Shown: positions 1 through 7,326 of the stretch, in pieces
Position numbering within the stretch: the first letter of the stretch is position 1
How the letters are laid out: each line of letters starts with the position of its first letter
Assembly (NCBI GenBank): GCA_938001995.1
Contig: CALLAV010000033.1
Location: forward strand, 1-25,088
Origin: an uncultured Amylibacter sp.
GTDB taxonomy: Bacteria; Pseudomonadota; Alphaproteobacteria; Rhodobacterales; Rhodobacteraceae
Length of the DNA: 25,088 nucleotides
Direction of reading: 5' to 3'
Program-made: the position numbers and the translations under genes
The notes under the pieces: model-generated
What the model was told of the DNA's origin: nothing
Database searches by the model: none
Seen by the model: only the letters and a program-made list of their open reading frames with translations

Positions 1-192
1 GATGCTGGGGATTCCGAGGGCGGAGTTTCGGTGCATTTGGTGACGGCAAAGCTGGATGACGGGCCGATCTTAGGTCAGGTTCGTGTACCAATTTTAGACG
101 GCGATACGGCAGATGATTTGGCCGCGCGGGTTCTGAAAGAAGAACACAAGCTGTATCCTTCTGTACTGCGGGAATTTGTGAAAACCTTATGA
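1..192 (+). CDS. purN: Phosphoribosylglycinamide formyltransferase PurN, C-terminal part
   Basis: The window opens inside this gene, so only the last 63 residues and the stop codon are present. The enzyme transfers a formyl group from 10-formyl-tetrahydrofolate to GAR, the third step of purine synthesis, in the cytosol. The visible part contains SVHLVT followed by LDDGPIL, which is the segment of PurN carrying the catalytic aspartate (the first Asp of LDDGP, at about bases 55-57). The C-terminal pattern LAARVLKEEHKLYPSVLREF is also typical of the family. The stop TGA overlaps the ATG of the next gene (ATGA at 189-192), which suggests translational coupling. The usual upstream partner, purM, would lie outside the window. 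Confidence 0.9.
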   Translation, partial: DAGDSEGGVSVHLVTAKLDDGPILGQVRVPILDGDTADDLAARVLKEEHKLYPSVLREFVKTL

Positions 193-524
193 GCGAGAAG
201 CCGAGCAGCATAAAGAACCTCGGCCCAGCTTCGGATGAATTTTATGCGCGCGGCGGGATTACAACGGCGGATCAATTGCGCGAATTTGGGCCAGATGAAG
301 CATATTTTCGGGCGCTGAAGGCAGGCGGAAAACCCCATTTCATTGGGTATTATGTGCTGGTCATGGCGCTGCAAGGGCGACCTTGGAATGACTGCAAAGG
401 CAAGGAAAAAGACGCGCTTAAACTGCGGTTTGAGGCGATAAAGGCGCGACTAACGCCAGCGGACAAAGAATTGTCAGCATTAGAAAAAGAGCTGAATGCG
501 CTCGGTGTGATTGAAAGGAAATGA
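189..524 (+). CDS. TfoX/Sxy C-terminal-domain protein (stand-alone)
   Basis: This is a 111-residue cytosolic protein. Its N-terminal half has the signature of the TfoX/Sxy C-terminal domain, a helix-hairpin-helix-like fold: IKNLGPASDEFYARGGITTADQLREFG, followed by an aromatic segment around HFIGYYVLVMALQGRPW and a charged helical tail. In gammaproteobacteria the full TfoX/Sxy protein activates competence genes. Here the N-terminal TfoX domain is missing, and stand-alone copies of this domain have no firm function. The gene overlaps purN by 4 bp at its start and overlaps the amidohydrolase by 4 bp at its end (ATGA at 521-524), so it is translated in the middle of a three-gene run. A role in competence should not be assumed. 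The domain call is fairly secure; the function is unknown. Confidence 0.75.
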   Translation: MSEKPSSIKNLGPASDEFYARGGITTADQLREFGPDEAYFRALKAGGKPHFIGYYVLVMALQGRPWNDCKGKEKDALKLRFEAIKARLTPADKELSALEKELNALGVIERK

Positions 525-1387
525 TTATGGTTCGATTAGGACTATTAGCGGCTGTTTTGGCCTCCCCTGTTTTTGCGCAAGAACCCATAGGCGACGCAGC
601 GCTGACCATGCCGATTTTCGATGCGCATATTCATTACAAAGAGCCCGCGTGGAAGGTCTATCCTCCTGAAACTATTATTAAAATGATGGATCGAAATGGC
701 GTGGCGATGGGGCTTGTGTCCTCAACTCCTGATGAAGGAACAATCAAGCTGTGGAAATACGCCAAGGGGCGGATTGTGCCAGAGTTGCGGCCCTATCGGG
801 ATGGTGCTGGATCGTCGGATTGGACCAAAGACAAAGGAATGAAGGCCTATCTGGAAGAGCGGTTGGCAAGCTATCCCCATGAAGGCATTGGAGAATTTCA
901 CATTCGCCAAATCGACCCTTCGGACGAAGATCTACTGCGGGCCGTGACGCAAATGGCGAAGAAGCGAAACATTCCGATCCATATTCATTCAACCGCCGAC
1001 CCAGTTGAATTGCTGTATCGTTTGGAGCCTTCGCTGACCATTATCTGGGCCCATGTGGGGATGACGGATTCTGCTGAAACGGCCATGGGCATGTTCAACA
1101 AATACCCAACCCTTTACGCCGATACGTCTTACCGCGAGCGGGACATTTTGCGAAACGGTAAGCTGACGGCGGGTTGGGCGAAGGTGATTGCCAAGCATCA
1201 TTCGCGCCTGATGATTGGGTCAGACACGTGGGTGAACGGGCAATGGGATATGTATGACGCGATCATTGATGTGAACCGCAAGTGGTTGTCTTTGCTGCCA
1301 AAAGAGGCGGCAGAGAACATCGCGTATAAGAACGCCGAACTGTTGTTTGGGCGCAAAATTGATCTAAGCCTGATCGGTACGCGATAA
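521..1387 (+). CDS. Exported amidohydrolase (amidohydrolase-2 family)
   Basis: This 288-residue protein begins with a short hydrophobic signal peptide; a cut after VFA at about residue 19 is likely, leaving a mature start at QEPIGD. The body has the metal-dependent TIM-barrel hydrolase pattern: DAHIH with metal-binding His36 and His38, HIHS near residue 158, WAHVGMTD near residue 177, and the late GSDTW motif whose Asp is normally catalytic. It is therefore probably a periplasmic hydrolase of the PF04909 (amidohydrolase 2) type. The substrate cannot be read from the sequence. The start ATG at 521 overlaps the TfoX-domain gene; a second in-frame ATG lies at 527 and would leave the signal peptide intact. 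A strong terminator follows directly after the stop codon. Confidence 0.8.
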   Translation: MIMVRLGLLAAVLASPVFAQEPIGDAALTMPIFDAHIHYKEPAWKVYPPETIIKMMDRNGVAMGLVSSTPDEGTIKLWKYAKGRIVPELRPYRDGAGSSDWTKDKGMKAYLEERLASYPHEGIGEFHIRQIDPSDEDLLRAVTQMAKKRNIPIHIHSTADPVELLYRLEPSLTIIWAHVGMTDSAETAMGMFNKYPTLYADTSYRERDILRNGKLTAGWAKVIAKHHSRLMIGSDTWVNGQWDMYDAIIDVNRKWLSLLPKEAAENIAYKNAELLFGRKIDLSLIGTR

Positions 1388-1412
1388 AAAAGGGGCCGTT
1401 GAGGCCCCTTTT
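1388..1412. terminator. Bidirectional intrinsic terminator
   Basis: A perfect 10-bp stem, AAAAGGGGCC (1388-1397) and GGCCCCTTTT (1403-1412), closes a 5-base loop. It starts directly after the amidohydrolase stop codon. Read on the plus strand the U-tract has 4 bases. Read on the minus strand it has 6, so the hairpin should also stop transcripts running out of ndk from the right. Confidence 0.85.
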
Positions 1413-1424
1413 CGTGTCTTGGGA

Positions 1425-1442
1425 GGCGGGCTGAAGCCCGCC
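1425..1442. repeat. Short GC-rich palindrome (GGCGGGCT / AGCCCGCC)
   Basis: An 8-bp perfect inverted repeat, 1425-1432 and 1435-1442, separated by only GA; in RNA the loop would open to four bases. It has no U-tract, so it is not a canonical terminator. From memory, GGCGGGCTTCAGCCCGCC-like palindromes recur between genes in many proteobacterial genomes, so this may be one copy of a dispersed small repeat. No second copy was seen in this window. Confidence 0.55.
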
Positions 1443-1482
1443 CTACGGTCAAAACCGCTTAACCGACCAACTCCACGCTCTC

Positions 1483-1501
1483 GGACATTGTACCAATGTC
1501 C
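1483..1501. repeat. Inverted repeat downstream of ndk
   Basis: GGACATTG (1483-1490) and CAATGTCC (1494-1501) form an 8-bp perfect stem with a 3-base spacer, 21 bp beyond the ndk stop codon. No U-tract follows on either strand. It may act as a 3'-end structure protecting ndk mRNA, or as a protein-binding palindrome. Confidence 0.5.
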
Positions 1502-1514
1502 TGCCGCGGAACGT

Positions 1515-1530
1515 GTTGGTCTTAACCAAC
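1515..1530 (-). repeat. Small hairpin around the ndk stop codon
   Basis: GTTGGT (1515-1520) and ACCAAC (1525-1530) form a 6-bp stem with a tetraloop that contains most of the ndk stop codon (TAA on the minus strand, 1522-1524). With the inverted repeat at 1483-1501 it makes a tandem pair of hairpins at the end of the ndk message. Confidence 0.4.
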
Positions 1531-1944
1531 AAGTTCTAGACCAGAGAAGAAATACGCGATTTCTTCGGCGGCTGTTTCTGGAGCGTCGGAGCCGTGGATG
1601 GAGTTTTCACCCAAGGACAGCGCGTGTGTTTTGCGGATTGTGCCCTCGTCTGCGTCAGCTGGGTTTGTTGCGCCCATGATTTCGCGGTTACGCAGGATAG
1701 CGTTTTCGCCTTCGAGAACCTGAACAACAATCGGCTCTGAGATCATGAATTCGCACAGTTCGTCGTAAAACGGGCGCTCGGAATGTACGGCATAGAATGT
1801 TTGCGCCTGAGCCAGAGTCAGCTGGATGCGTTTTTGCGCAACGATGCGCAGGCCGCCTGCTTCCAACATCGCGCAGATCGCGCCTGTCAGGTTGCGTTTT
1901 GTGGCGTCTGGTTTGACGATAGAGAATGTGCGTTCGAGAGCCAT
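1522..1944 (-). CDS. ndk: Nucleoside diphosphate kinase
   Basis: This 140-residue enzyme transfers the gamma-phosphate of ATP to nucleoside diphosphates through a phosphohistidine, balancing NTP and dNTP pools in the cytosol. The sequence begins [18 protein letters not shown] (Lys11 contacts phosphate) and carries the active-site motif NSIHGSD with the catalytic histidine at residue 117, the same number as in E. coli Ndk. The length is standard. The reading frame stays open further upstream, but the start at 1944 is preferred because it matches the family N-terminus and follows an AGGA-type ribosome-binding site about 8 bases upstream. The gene stands alone, divergent from the ABC-F gene and convergent with the amidohydrolase. 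Confidence 0.96.
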   Translation of the reverse strand: MALERTFSIVKPDATKRNLTGAICAMLEAGGLRIVAQKRIQLTLAQAQTFYAVHSERPFYDELCEFMISEPIVVQVLEGENAILRNREIMGATNPADADEGTIRKTHALSLGENSIHGSDAPETAAEEIAYFFSGLELVG

Positions 1945-2021
1945 TTTGACTGTCCTTTGGTTGATGGTTTGGCGGGCAGATAACATGGAAAAACCGACTT
2001 GGAAAGCGGTCATCTGTGACT

Positions 2022-2134
2022 AAAGCGTTTCGCGAAAAACTTGAATCCCAATTTTTGCGAAGCGCTGCCCTAAGTCTCTGGTGTCGCTGCGTTTTGCGAT
2101 TTGTTGATATCTCAAGTTAATCGCTAAACGCTTT
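2022..2134. repeat. 113-bp element bounded by imperfect 23-bp inverted repeats
   Basis: The left arm (2022-2044) begins AAAGCGTTT, continues CGCGA and ends AACTTGA. The right arm (2112-2134) is its reverse complement at 20 of 23 positions: TCAAGTT, AATCGCT, AAACGCTTT. The interior also has partial complementarity, TTTTTGCGAAGCGC on the left against GCTGCGTTTTGCGA on the right, so the whole unit could fold as one long cruciform or hairpin. It lies between ndk and the ABC-F gene, contains no convincing gene, and has no clear target-site duplication. It may be a dispersed non-coding repeat (MITE-like or RNA-structured); this is inference from symmetry only. Confidence 0.7.
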
Positions 2135-2171
2135 GGTTGACAGTGGTGGGCGCGTGGGGCATTGCGTGGCC

Positions 2172-4046
2172 ATGTTAAAGATCACAGATATCTCTTATTC
2201 CATTGCCGGTCGCCAGTTGTTCGACGAGGCCTCTGCCACCATTCCGACGGGCCACAAAGTGGGCTTTGTGGGGCGTAATGGTACGGGAAAAACCACGCTG
2301 TTTCATATGATTAACGGTGTTTTGGCCAAAGACGGCGGCACGGTCGAGGTTCCGCGTGGGGCCAAGATTGGCGGCGTGGCGCAAGAAGCACCCGCATCCA
2401 ATGACAGCTTGCTCGATACAGTTTTGGCGGCGGATACGGAACGTGCTGACCTGTTGGTTGAGGCAGAAACCGCGACCGACGCGGGGCGAATTGCGGATAT
2501 TCATGCCCGTTTGAACGATATCGGTGCCTATTCCGCCGAAGCACGTGCGGCGGCGATTTTGCATGGGTTGGGGTTTGACAAAGAGGCGCAGGCGCGACCT
2601 TGTGCAGATTATTCAGGCGGGTGGCGGATGCGCGTGGCGTTGGCGGCTGTGCTGTTTTCTGAACCAGATGTGCTGCTGCTGGATGAACCGACAAACTACC
2701 TCGATCTGGAGGGCACGTTGTGGCTGGAAGGGTATTTGGCAAAATATCCACATACGGTTTTGGTGATTTCACACGATAGGCAGTTGTTGAACAGATCTGT
2801 GAACGCGATCCTGCATTTACAGGATAAGAAGCTGACGCTCTATCAGGGCAATTACGACACGTTTGACGAAGTGCGCCGCGCAAAATTGGCGGAACAAGCA
2901 GCAGCGGCAAAGAAGCAATCGGCAGAGCGGGCGCACATGCAGGCCTTTGTGGATCGGTTCCGCGCCAAAGCGTCCAAGGCGAAACAAGCGCAGTCGCGGT
3001 TGAAGATGCTGGAACGGATGGAGCCGATTGCTGCGGCCACAGAAAACAATGTTGCGTCGTTTAACTTCCCCTCCCCCGAACAGCTTTCCCCACCGATTGT
3101 AAAGCTGGACGGGGTGGATGTGGGCTATGGTGGGCCTGCGATTTTGCGCAATCTGAACCTGCGGATTGATCAGGATGATCGGATTGCGTTGTTGGGGGCC
3201 AATGGTCAGGGGAAATCGACCCTTTCAAAGTTGTTTGCCAGCCGGTTGCATCCCCAAGAAGGCAATATTGTTGCCTCATCCAAACTGCGGATTGGGTATT
3301 TTGCACAGCATCAGGTGGATGAATTGCATCTGGACGAAACACCTTTACAGCATTTGGCACGCGCACGGCCGAAGCTGGCACCGTCGCAGTTGCGATCCCG
3401 CTTGGCGCAGGGTGGAATTGGGCCCGAACAGGCTGATACAGTGGTTGGCAGCCTGTCTGGTGGACAAAAGGCGCGGCTATCGATGTTGCTGGCCACGCTG
3501 GAAGCGCCGCATTTGGTGATTTTGGACGAGCCGACCAACCACCTTGATATTGAGTCGCGCGAGGCGCTGGTACGGGCGTTGATGGATTACGATGGCGCCG
3601 TGATTTTGGTGAGCCACGATCCGCATTTGGTGGGCATGGTCGCGGATCGACTGTGGCTGGTGAAGGACGGCGGGGTGAAGCCGTTCAATGAGGATTTGGA
3701 CGCCTATCAAAAGCTGCTTTTGACCGAACGCGGTGGCGGCGGTGTGGCGGCCCAAGGTGAGAAGAAGAAGGTTAAAGAAAAGCGTAAACCCGCGGCGGTG
3801 CAGCGCAAGGCGGTTGCCCCTTTACAGGCAGAGGTCGCCAAGTGCGAAGCGCGGGTTGGCAAGTTGGAAGAGCTGAAAGAAAAGATCGAAGAACGTTTGA
3901 TTGATCCCGATCTCTATGAGCCTGTAAACCGCGACAAGTTGCGGGTTTTGCAGGGAAAAGCACGTGAGATCAACGACGGTTTGAAACGCGCCGAGGAGAT
4001 GTGGGTCAAGGCCGCGGAGGAGTTGGAAGAGGCGAGAGCGCAATGA
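2172..4046 (+). CDS. ABC-F family ATPase (YheS-like), ribosome-associated
   Basis: This is a 624-residue protein with two ABC ATPase domains and no membrane segments, so it is an ABC-F translation factor and not a transporter. Domain 1 has Walker A GRNGTGKTT (about 34-42), signature YSGGWRMR (about 146) and Walker B LLLDEPTNYLD (about 168-178). A basic, Ala/Lys-rich linker follows. Domain 2 has GANGQGKST (about 341-349), LSGGQKAR (about 427) and LVILDEPTNHLD. The C-terminal 70 residues are a charged coiled coil like that of YheS/ABCF3 relatives. The family binds the ribosomal E site to relieve stalled or misfolded states. I take ATG 2172 (MLKITDISYS) as the start by family match; the open frame extends to 2133 but that part overlaps the inverted-repeat element. 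The 3' end overlaps marC by 4 bp. Confidence 0.92.
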   Translation: MLKITDISYSIAGRQLFDEASATIPTGHKVGFVGRNGTGKTTLFHMINGVLAKDGGTVEVPRGAKIGGVAQEAPASNDSLLDTVLAADTERADLLVEAETATDAGRIADIHARLNDIGAYSAEARAAAILHGLGFDKEAQARPCADYSGGWRMRVALAAVLFSEPDVLLLDEPTNYLDLEGTLWLEGYLAKYPHTVLVISHDRQLLNRSVNAILHLQDKKLTLYQGNYDTFDEVRRAKLAEQAAAAKKQSAERAHMQAFVDRFRAKASKAKQAQSRLKMLERMEPIAAATENNVASFNFPSPEQLSPPIVKLDGVDVGYGGPAILRNLNLRIDQDDRIALLGANGQGKSTLSKLFASRLHPQEGNIVASSKLRIGYFAQHQVDELHLDETPLQHLARARPKLAPSQLRSRLAQGGIGPEQADTVVGSLSGGQKARLSMLLATLEAPHLVILDEPTNHLDIESREALVRALMDYDGAVILVSHDPHLVGMVADRLWLVKDGGVKPFNEDLDAYQKLLLTERGGGGVAAQGEKKKVKEKRKPAAVQRKAVAPLQAEVAKCEARVGKLEELKEKIEERLIDPDLYEPVNRDKLRVLQGKAREINDGLKRAEEMWVKAAEELEEARAQ

Positions 4047-4660
4047 CTTGGGACTTGTTTCTGACGGCCTTTGTGACGCTGTTTTTGGTGATTGACCCGA
4101 TCAGCATGGTGCCGTTTTTCATTGCCTTAACAAATGAGCAAACCGCGGGCCAACGACGGCGGACCGCGTTTGCATCCACTGGCTTGTCTTTGGTTTTGCT
4201 GACGATTTTTGCCTTTGCTGGCGACACGATCTTGAAAACCATTGGCATTACTATGCCCGCGTTTCGCATTGCAGGCGGCATTCTCTTGTTTCTAATTGCC
4301 ATCGAAATGCTGTTTGAAAAGCGAACCGAGCGGCGCGAAAACCAAACGGAGGCCTCTGACCAACCAGACCCCACTGTATTTCCGTTGACCACACCCTTGA
4401 TCGTTGGGCCGGGGGCCATTGCGGCGGTGATCCTTTCTGCAGGCGTTGGGGATGATCCGCTGTATGCATTTTCGATCACATTTGCCGCAACTGTTGCCGT
4501 TCTTTTGCTGGTTCTGGTGTTGTTTTTAGTGTCTGATGTGATCGCACGTTTACTCGGGAAAATGGGGATCACGGTTGTGATGCGTCTGATGGGTATGCTG
4601 CTGGCCGCATTTGCGGTTCAATTTGTTGTGGACGGTATCAAAGGATTGGGCGTGTTTTGA
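4043..4660 (+). CDS. MarC family integral membrane protein
   Basis: This 205-residue inner-membrane protein has about six hydrophobic helices. The family pattern is clear: an N-terminal FVTLFLVIDPISMVPFFIALT segment, a central FRIAGGILLFLIAIEML helix, and TPLIVGPGAIAAVILSAG after a polar cytoplasmic loop (KRTERRENQTEASDQPDP). MarC/YhgN proteins are named from the E. coli mar locus, but disruption there does not change antibiotic resistance and the transported substrate, if any, is not known. The start ATG 4043 overlaps the ABC-F stop (ATGA). The stop TGA overlaps the TTG start of the next gene (TTGA at 4657-4660). Family assignment is secure; function is open. Confidence 0.9.
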   Translation: MTWDLFLTAFVTLFLVIDPISMVPFFIALTNEQTAGQRRRTAFASTGLSLVLLTIFAFAGDTILKTIGITMPAFRIAGGILLFLIAIEMLFEKRTERRENQTEASDQPDPTVFPLTTPLIVGPGAIAAVILSAGVGDDPLYAFSITFAATVAVLLLVLVLFLVSDVIARLLGKMGITVVMRLMGMLLAAFAVQFVVDGIKGLGVF

Positions 4661-5235
4661 GCGGCGACGAGAAGGCATACTTCTTTTACATGTTGATATT
4701 GCTCGTCTTTATTGGAGCAGGCTTTGTCTATGGCAATCGGGAAAGGCTGAGCACGACCTTGTTGCAGGCGGCGGTTTGGGTTCTGATCTTCTGCGGCGTT
4801 CTGATCGCTTATGGGTTTAAGGACACACTCCAACAACAGTTTGCGCCATCGCGTGCAGTACAAAGTGCGGACGGATTTGAGGTTGTGCGCGGCAATGATC
4901 GCCATTTTCATCTAACACTAGAGGTAAACGGGACGCCGATTACGTTTATTGTGGACACGGGTGCATCAGACATTGTTTTGACGCAGGATGACGCGAAGCG
5001 GGTCGGCATTGACGTGGACAGCCTCGCGTTCTTAGGGCGGGCGAGCACGGCGAATGGCACGGTTGAAACGGCGGCGACTGTTTTGGATCAGGTGGTGCTG
5101 GGCGATTTGGTCGACCGCGATGTACGCGCGTCTGTAAATGGCGGAGAGATGTTCGGTTCACTGTTGGGAATGAGCTACCTCAACCGGTTTTCCGAAATAT
5201 CCATTCGTGGGGACCGCTTGATCCTAAAGCCTTGA
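4657..5235 (+). CDS. Membrane-anchored retropepsin-like aspartic protease (TIGR02281 family)
   Basis: This 192-residue protein has two hydrophobic N-terminal helices (about residues 10-24 and 33-50), a short linker, and a periplasmic retropepsin-like domain. The domain has HFHLTLEVNGTPITFIVDTGASDIVL with the catalytic DTG at Asp100, and ends LLGMSYLNRFSEISIRGDRLIL. Only one DTG is present, so an active enzyme would be a homodimer, as in retroviral proteases. The TTG start at 4657 is chosen because MSGDEKA fits the usual N-terminus of the family as I recall it and gives coupling to marC by a 4-bp overlap; ATG 4690 is the alternative but would cut into the first helix. Substrates of these alphaproteobacterial proteins are unknown. 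Confidence 0.82.
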   Translation: MSGDEKAYFFYMLILLVFIGAGFVYGNRERLSTTLLQAAVWVLIFCGVLIAYGFKDTLQQQFAPSRAVQSADGFEVVRGNDRHFHLTLEVNGTPITFIVDTGASDIVLTQDDAKRVGIDVDSLAFLGRASTANGTVETAATVLDQVVLGDLVDRDVRASVNGGEMFGSLLGMSYLNRFSEISIRGDRLILKP

Positions 5236-5238
5236 TTC

Positions 5239-5262
5239 TAGGTATTTAAAGAACATTGATGC
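5239..5262 (+). repeat. Intergenic 24-bp repeat, copy 1
   Basis: TAGGTATTT, then AAA, then GAACATTGA and TGC. It sits in the 27-bp gap between the stop codons of the convergent protease and holC genes. It matches the copy at 24935-24958 at 21 of 24 positions, in the same strand orientation and at the same kind of place, just after a (+) gene. Confidence 0.6.
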
Positions 5263-5727
5263 CTAAGCCGTTTTCTCTGCTTTTTTGGTCCAGCGCCCGT
5301 TTTCCTGCGCCCAGTATTGGGCGGGGATGCCTGCGTCGGTAAGGGTTTTCCAATCGGCGCGGGCGGCATTAAGCGCGTCGTGATCCATTCCATCGAACAT
5401 CAAACACACGCGGGTAAATTTGGCCACTTCGGATGGGTCTGTTTTGGCTTGGTGCGTCAGCAGCAGGATTTCTGCGTTGTTGGCGTTTGCAGCATCTGTG
5501 GTCAGCAGGATCGGTTGGTCCGCATCGTGATCGCCCCCTACCATGCCGTGGGCGAGGAAATTATCATCACGGTATTGCCAAAGATGTTGATCCAGCTTGG
5601 CCAGACGGCCCGTGTCTGTACCACGAATGAGTGCGCGCCAATTGTTGCCGCGCACTTTTTCCAGCAGATCAGGCAGGGCCTGTTCCAGCGGAGATGATGT
5701 CAGGTGGTAGAAGTAAACCTCAGCCAT
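5263..5727 (-). CDS. holC: DNA polymerase III chi subunit
   Basis: This 154-residue cytosolic protein matches the chi subunit of the replicative polymerase clamp loader. Chi binds single-stranded-DNA-binding protein and, through psi, the clamp-loader complex. Family features seen are the start AEVYFYHLTSSPLEQALPDLLEKV, the core RALIRGTDTGRLAKLDQHLWQYRDDNFLAHG, the acidic DHDADQPILLTTD segment, and the later MFDGMDHDALNAARADWKTLTDAGI. The start ATG (5725-5727) overlaps the end of pepA by 8 bp, so the two genes form a coupled pair, the same pairing as pepA-holC in E. coli. No holD is visible, as expected outside gammaproteobacteria. Confidence 0.93.
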   Translation of the reverse strand: MAEVYFYHLTSSPLEQALPDLLEKVRGNNWRALIRGTDTGRLAKLDQHLWQYRDDNFLAHGMVGGDHDADQPILLTTDAANANNAEILLLTHQAKTDPSEVAKFTRVCLMFDGMDHDALNAARADWKTLTDAGIPAQYWAQENGRWTKKAEKTA

Positions 5728-7195
5728 CTGCCTGTTCGTAGTTGTCCGCGATCAGTCGGTCGAGCGCGCGCACGCCCCAACCTGTGGCCCCAGCGGGGGA
5801 CAATGGTGTTGGGGATTTCACCGATGCCACGCCTGCGATATCGAGGTGGATCCATGGCATGTCGGGTTCGACAAACACTTCGAGGAATGCAGCGGCGGTA
5901 ATGGACCCTGCAGCGCGCCCACCTGTGTTTTTGATGTCCGCGATGCGCGATTTGATCAGTTTGTGATAGGCGGGGGACAGTGGCATGCGCCATGCGCCTT
6001 CGTCCTCGGCTTCGGCGGCTTTGAGGAAGATGCGCGACAGACCGTCGTTGTTGGAGAACACGCCTGCGTTTTCATGACCCAAGCCGATGATGATCGCGCC
6101 TGTGAGCGTTGCGAGGTTGATAATGCCCGTGGGTTCATAGGTTTTCTGGGCGTACCAAAGCACATCTGCCAGAACCAAGCGGCCTTCGGCGTCTGTGTTG
6201 ATCACCTCGATCGTGTCGCCCTTCATAGAGGTGCGCACGTCGCCCGGGCGTTGTGCAAGGCCGTCTGGCATGTTTTCAACGAGGCCGACGAGGCCCACAA
6301 CATTGGCTTTGGCTTTCCGTAGGGCCAGCGTTTTCATTACGCCAGCAACAACACCCGCGCCGCCCATGTCCATGGTCATGTCTTCCATGCCAGCGGCAGG
6401 TTTGAGGGAAATGCCGCCTGTGTCGAACACCACGCCTTTGCCCACAAAGGCGAAAGGTTTTTCATCGCCGCCGCCGTTCCATTCCATAATGACCATTTTC
6501 GATGGGCTCGGGGAGCCGAGACCGACAGACAGGAGTGAACCCATGCCGAGTTTTTCCATTTCGGCTTCTTCAAGGACTTTGACTTTCATGCCGAGTTTTT
6601 CCAACTCGATCAGGCGGTCTGCGAAGGTTTCGGTCGTCAGCACGTTGGCAGGTTCGTTCACCAGATCGCGGGTGAAGAAGACGCCTTCGTTTTGGGCTTG
6701 GTTCGCAACGAAAGCCGCTTCGGCCTCTGCTGCGCCATTGCAGACAACGGTGAGCGTGCCTTGATCCGTTTTCTCGCCAGATTTGTGGTCGTTGAAATCA
6801 TAGGCGCGCAGGATCATGCCCTGTGCCACATCCGCGGTGGAGCGGCTGGCCCCTGCCAAAAGCATTGCGTCTGATTTGCCGACAGATTTCATCGCAGCGG
6901 CCCCTGCATTGCGGGCCACATCCGCGTCAGATTTTTTGCCAAGTTTGATGACCACGATGGATTTCGCTTTGATATTGGCGGGGAAGTCCAAGGTTTGGAC
7001 GCCGCCGACTTTCATGTCTTCAAACGCTTCTGATTCGGAGAACCGTGCCAGCGCCCCTTTTGCGAGTTTGTTCACACGGCGCGACAGCGGATCGAGCCCC
7101 CCTGCTGGCGTCATAAAGCAAACGATTTTGCCTTCAAACGCGTCGATCAGATCAAGATTGGTCTCAATAAAGCTGGGGGAGATAGGAGCGGTCAT
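5720..7195 (-). CDS. pepA: Leucyl aminopeptidase (M17 family)
   Basis: This 491-residue cytosolic enzyme is a two-metal aminopeptidase, active as a hexamer, that removes N-terminal residues from peptides. The N-terminal half is the variable domain. The C-terminal half holds the catalytic signatures: GKGVVFDTGGISLKP (about 250-264, with the metal-binding Asp and Lys) and the M17 hallmark NTDAEGRL (about 332-339). In E. coli PepA also binds DNA in Xer recombination and carAB control; nothing here shows whether that applies. The gene is transcribed leftward with holC and diverges from lptF across about 130 bp. The start ATG at 7193-7195 has only a weak purine-rich site upstream. Confidence 0.96.
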   Translation of the reverse strand: MTAPISPSFIETNLDLIDAFEGKIVCFMTPAGGLDPLSRRVNKLAKGALARFSESEAFEDMKVGGVQTLDFPANIKAKSIVVIKLGKKSDADVARNAGAAAMKSVGKSDAMLLAGASRSTADVAQGMILRAYDFNDHKSGEKTDQGTLTVVCNGAAEAEAAFVANQAQNEGVFFTRDLVNEPANVLTTETFADRLIELEKLGMKVKVLEEAEMEKLGMGSLLSVGLGSPSPSKMVIMEWNGGGDEKPFAFVGKGVVFDTGGISLKPAAGMEDMTMDMGGAGVVAGVMKTLALRKAKANVVGLVGLVENMPDGLAQRPGDVRTSMKGDTIEVINTDAEGRLVLADVLWYAQKTYEPTGIINLATLTGAIIIGLGHENAGVFSNNDGLSRIFLKAAEAEDEGAWRMPLSPAYHKLIKSRIADIKNTGGRAAGSITAAAFLEVFVEPDMPWIHLDIAGVASVKSPTPLSPAGATGWGVRALDRLIADNYEQADG

Positions 7196-7326
7196 AGACG
7201 GGCCTTTTGTTTGGAGTGATTTCTTCCTGATCTAGCGTTTTTATGCCGAATTGACCACCTGCGTCTGTTGCGTCGTGAAAAAATGGTTTAACCCAATGGG
7301 ACTTGGGGAATTTGAGGCAGCCATTC

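Noticed and set aside
2311..2910. 199-codon minus-strand reading frame
   Set aside because: Antisense to the first ATPase domain of the ABC-F gene. The sequence is Pro/Arg-rich without any domain pattern.
5846..6322. 158-codon plus-strand reading frame within pepA
   Set aside because: Antisense to the catalytic domain of pepA and without family features.
7251..7280. TTGACC as a -35 box for lptF
   Set aside because: No acceptable -10 box occurs 16-18 bases downstream. The promoter of the lpt operon could not be fixed from sequence.
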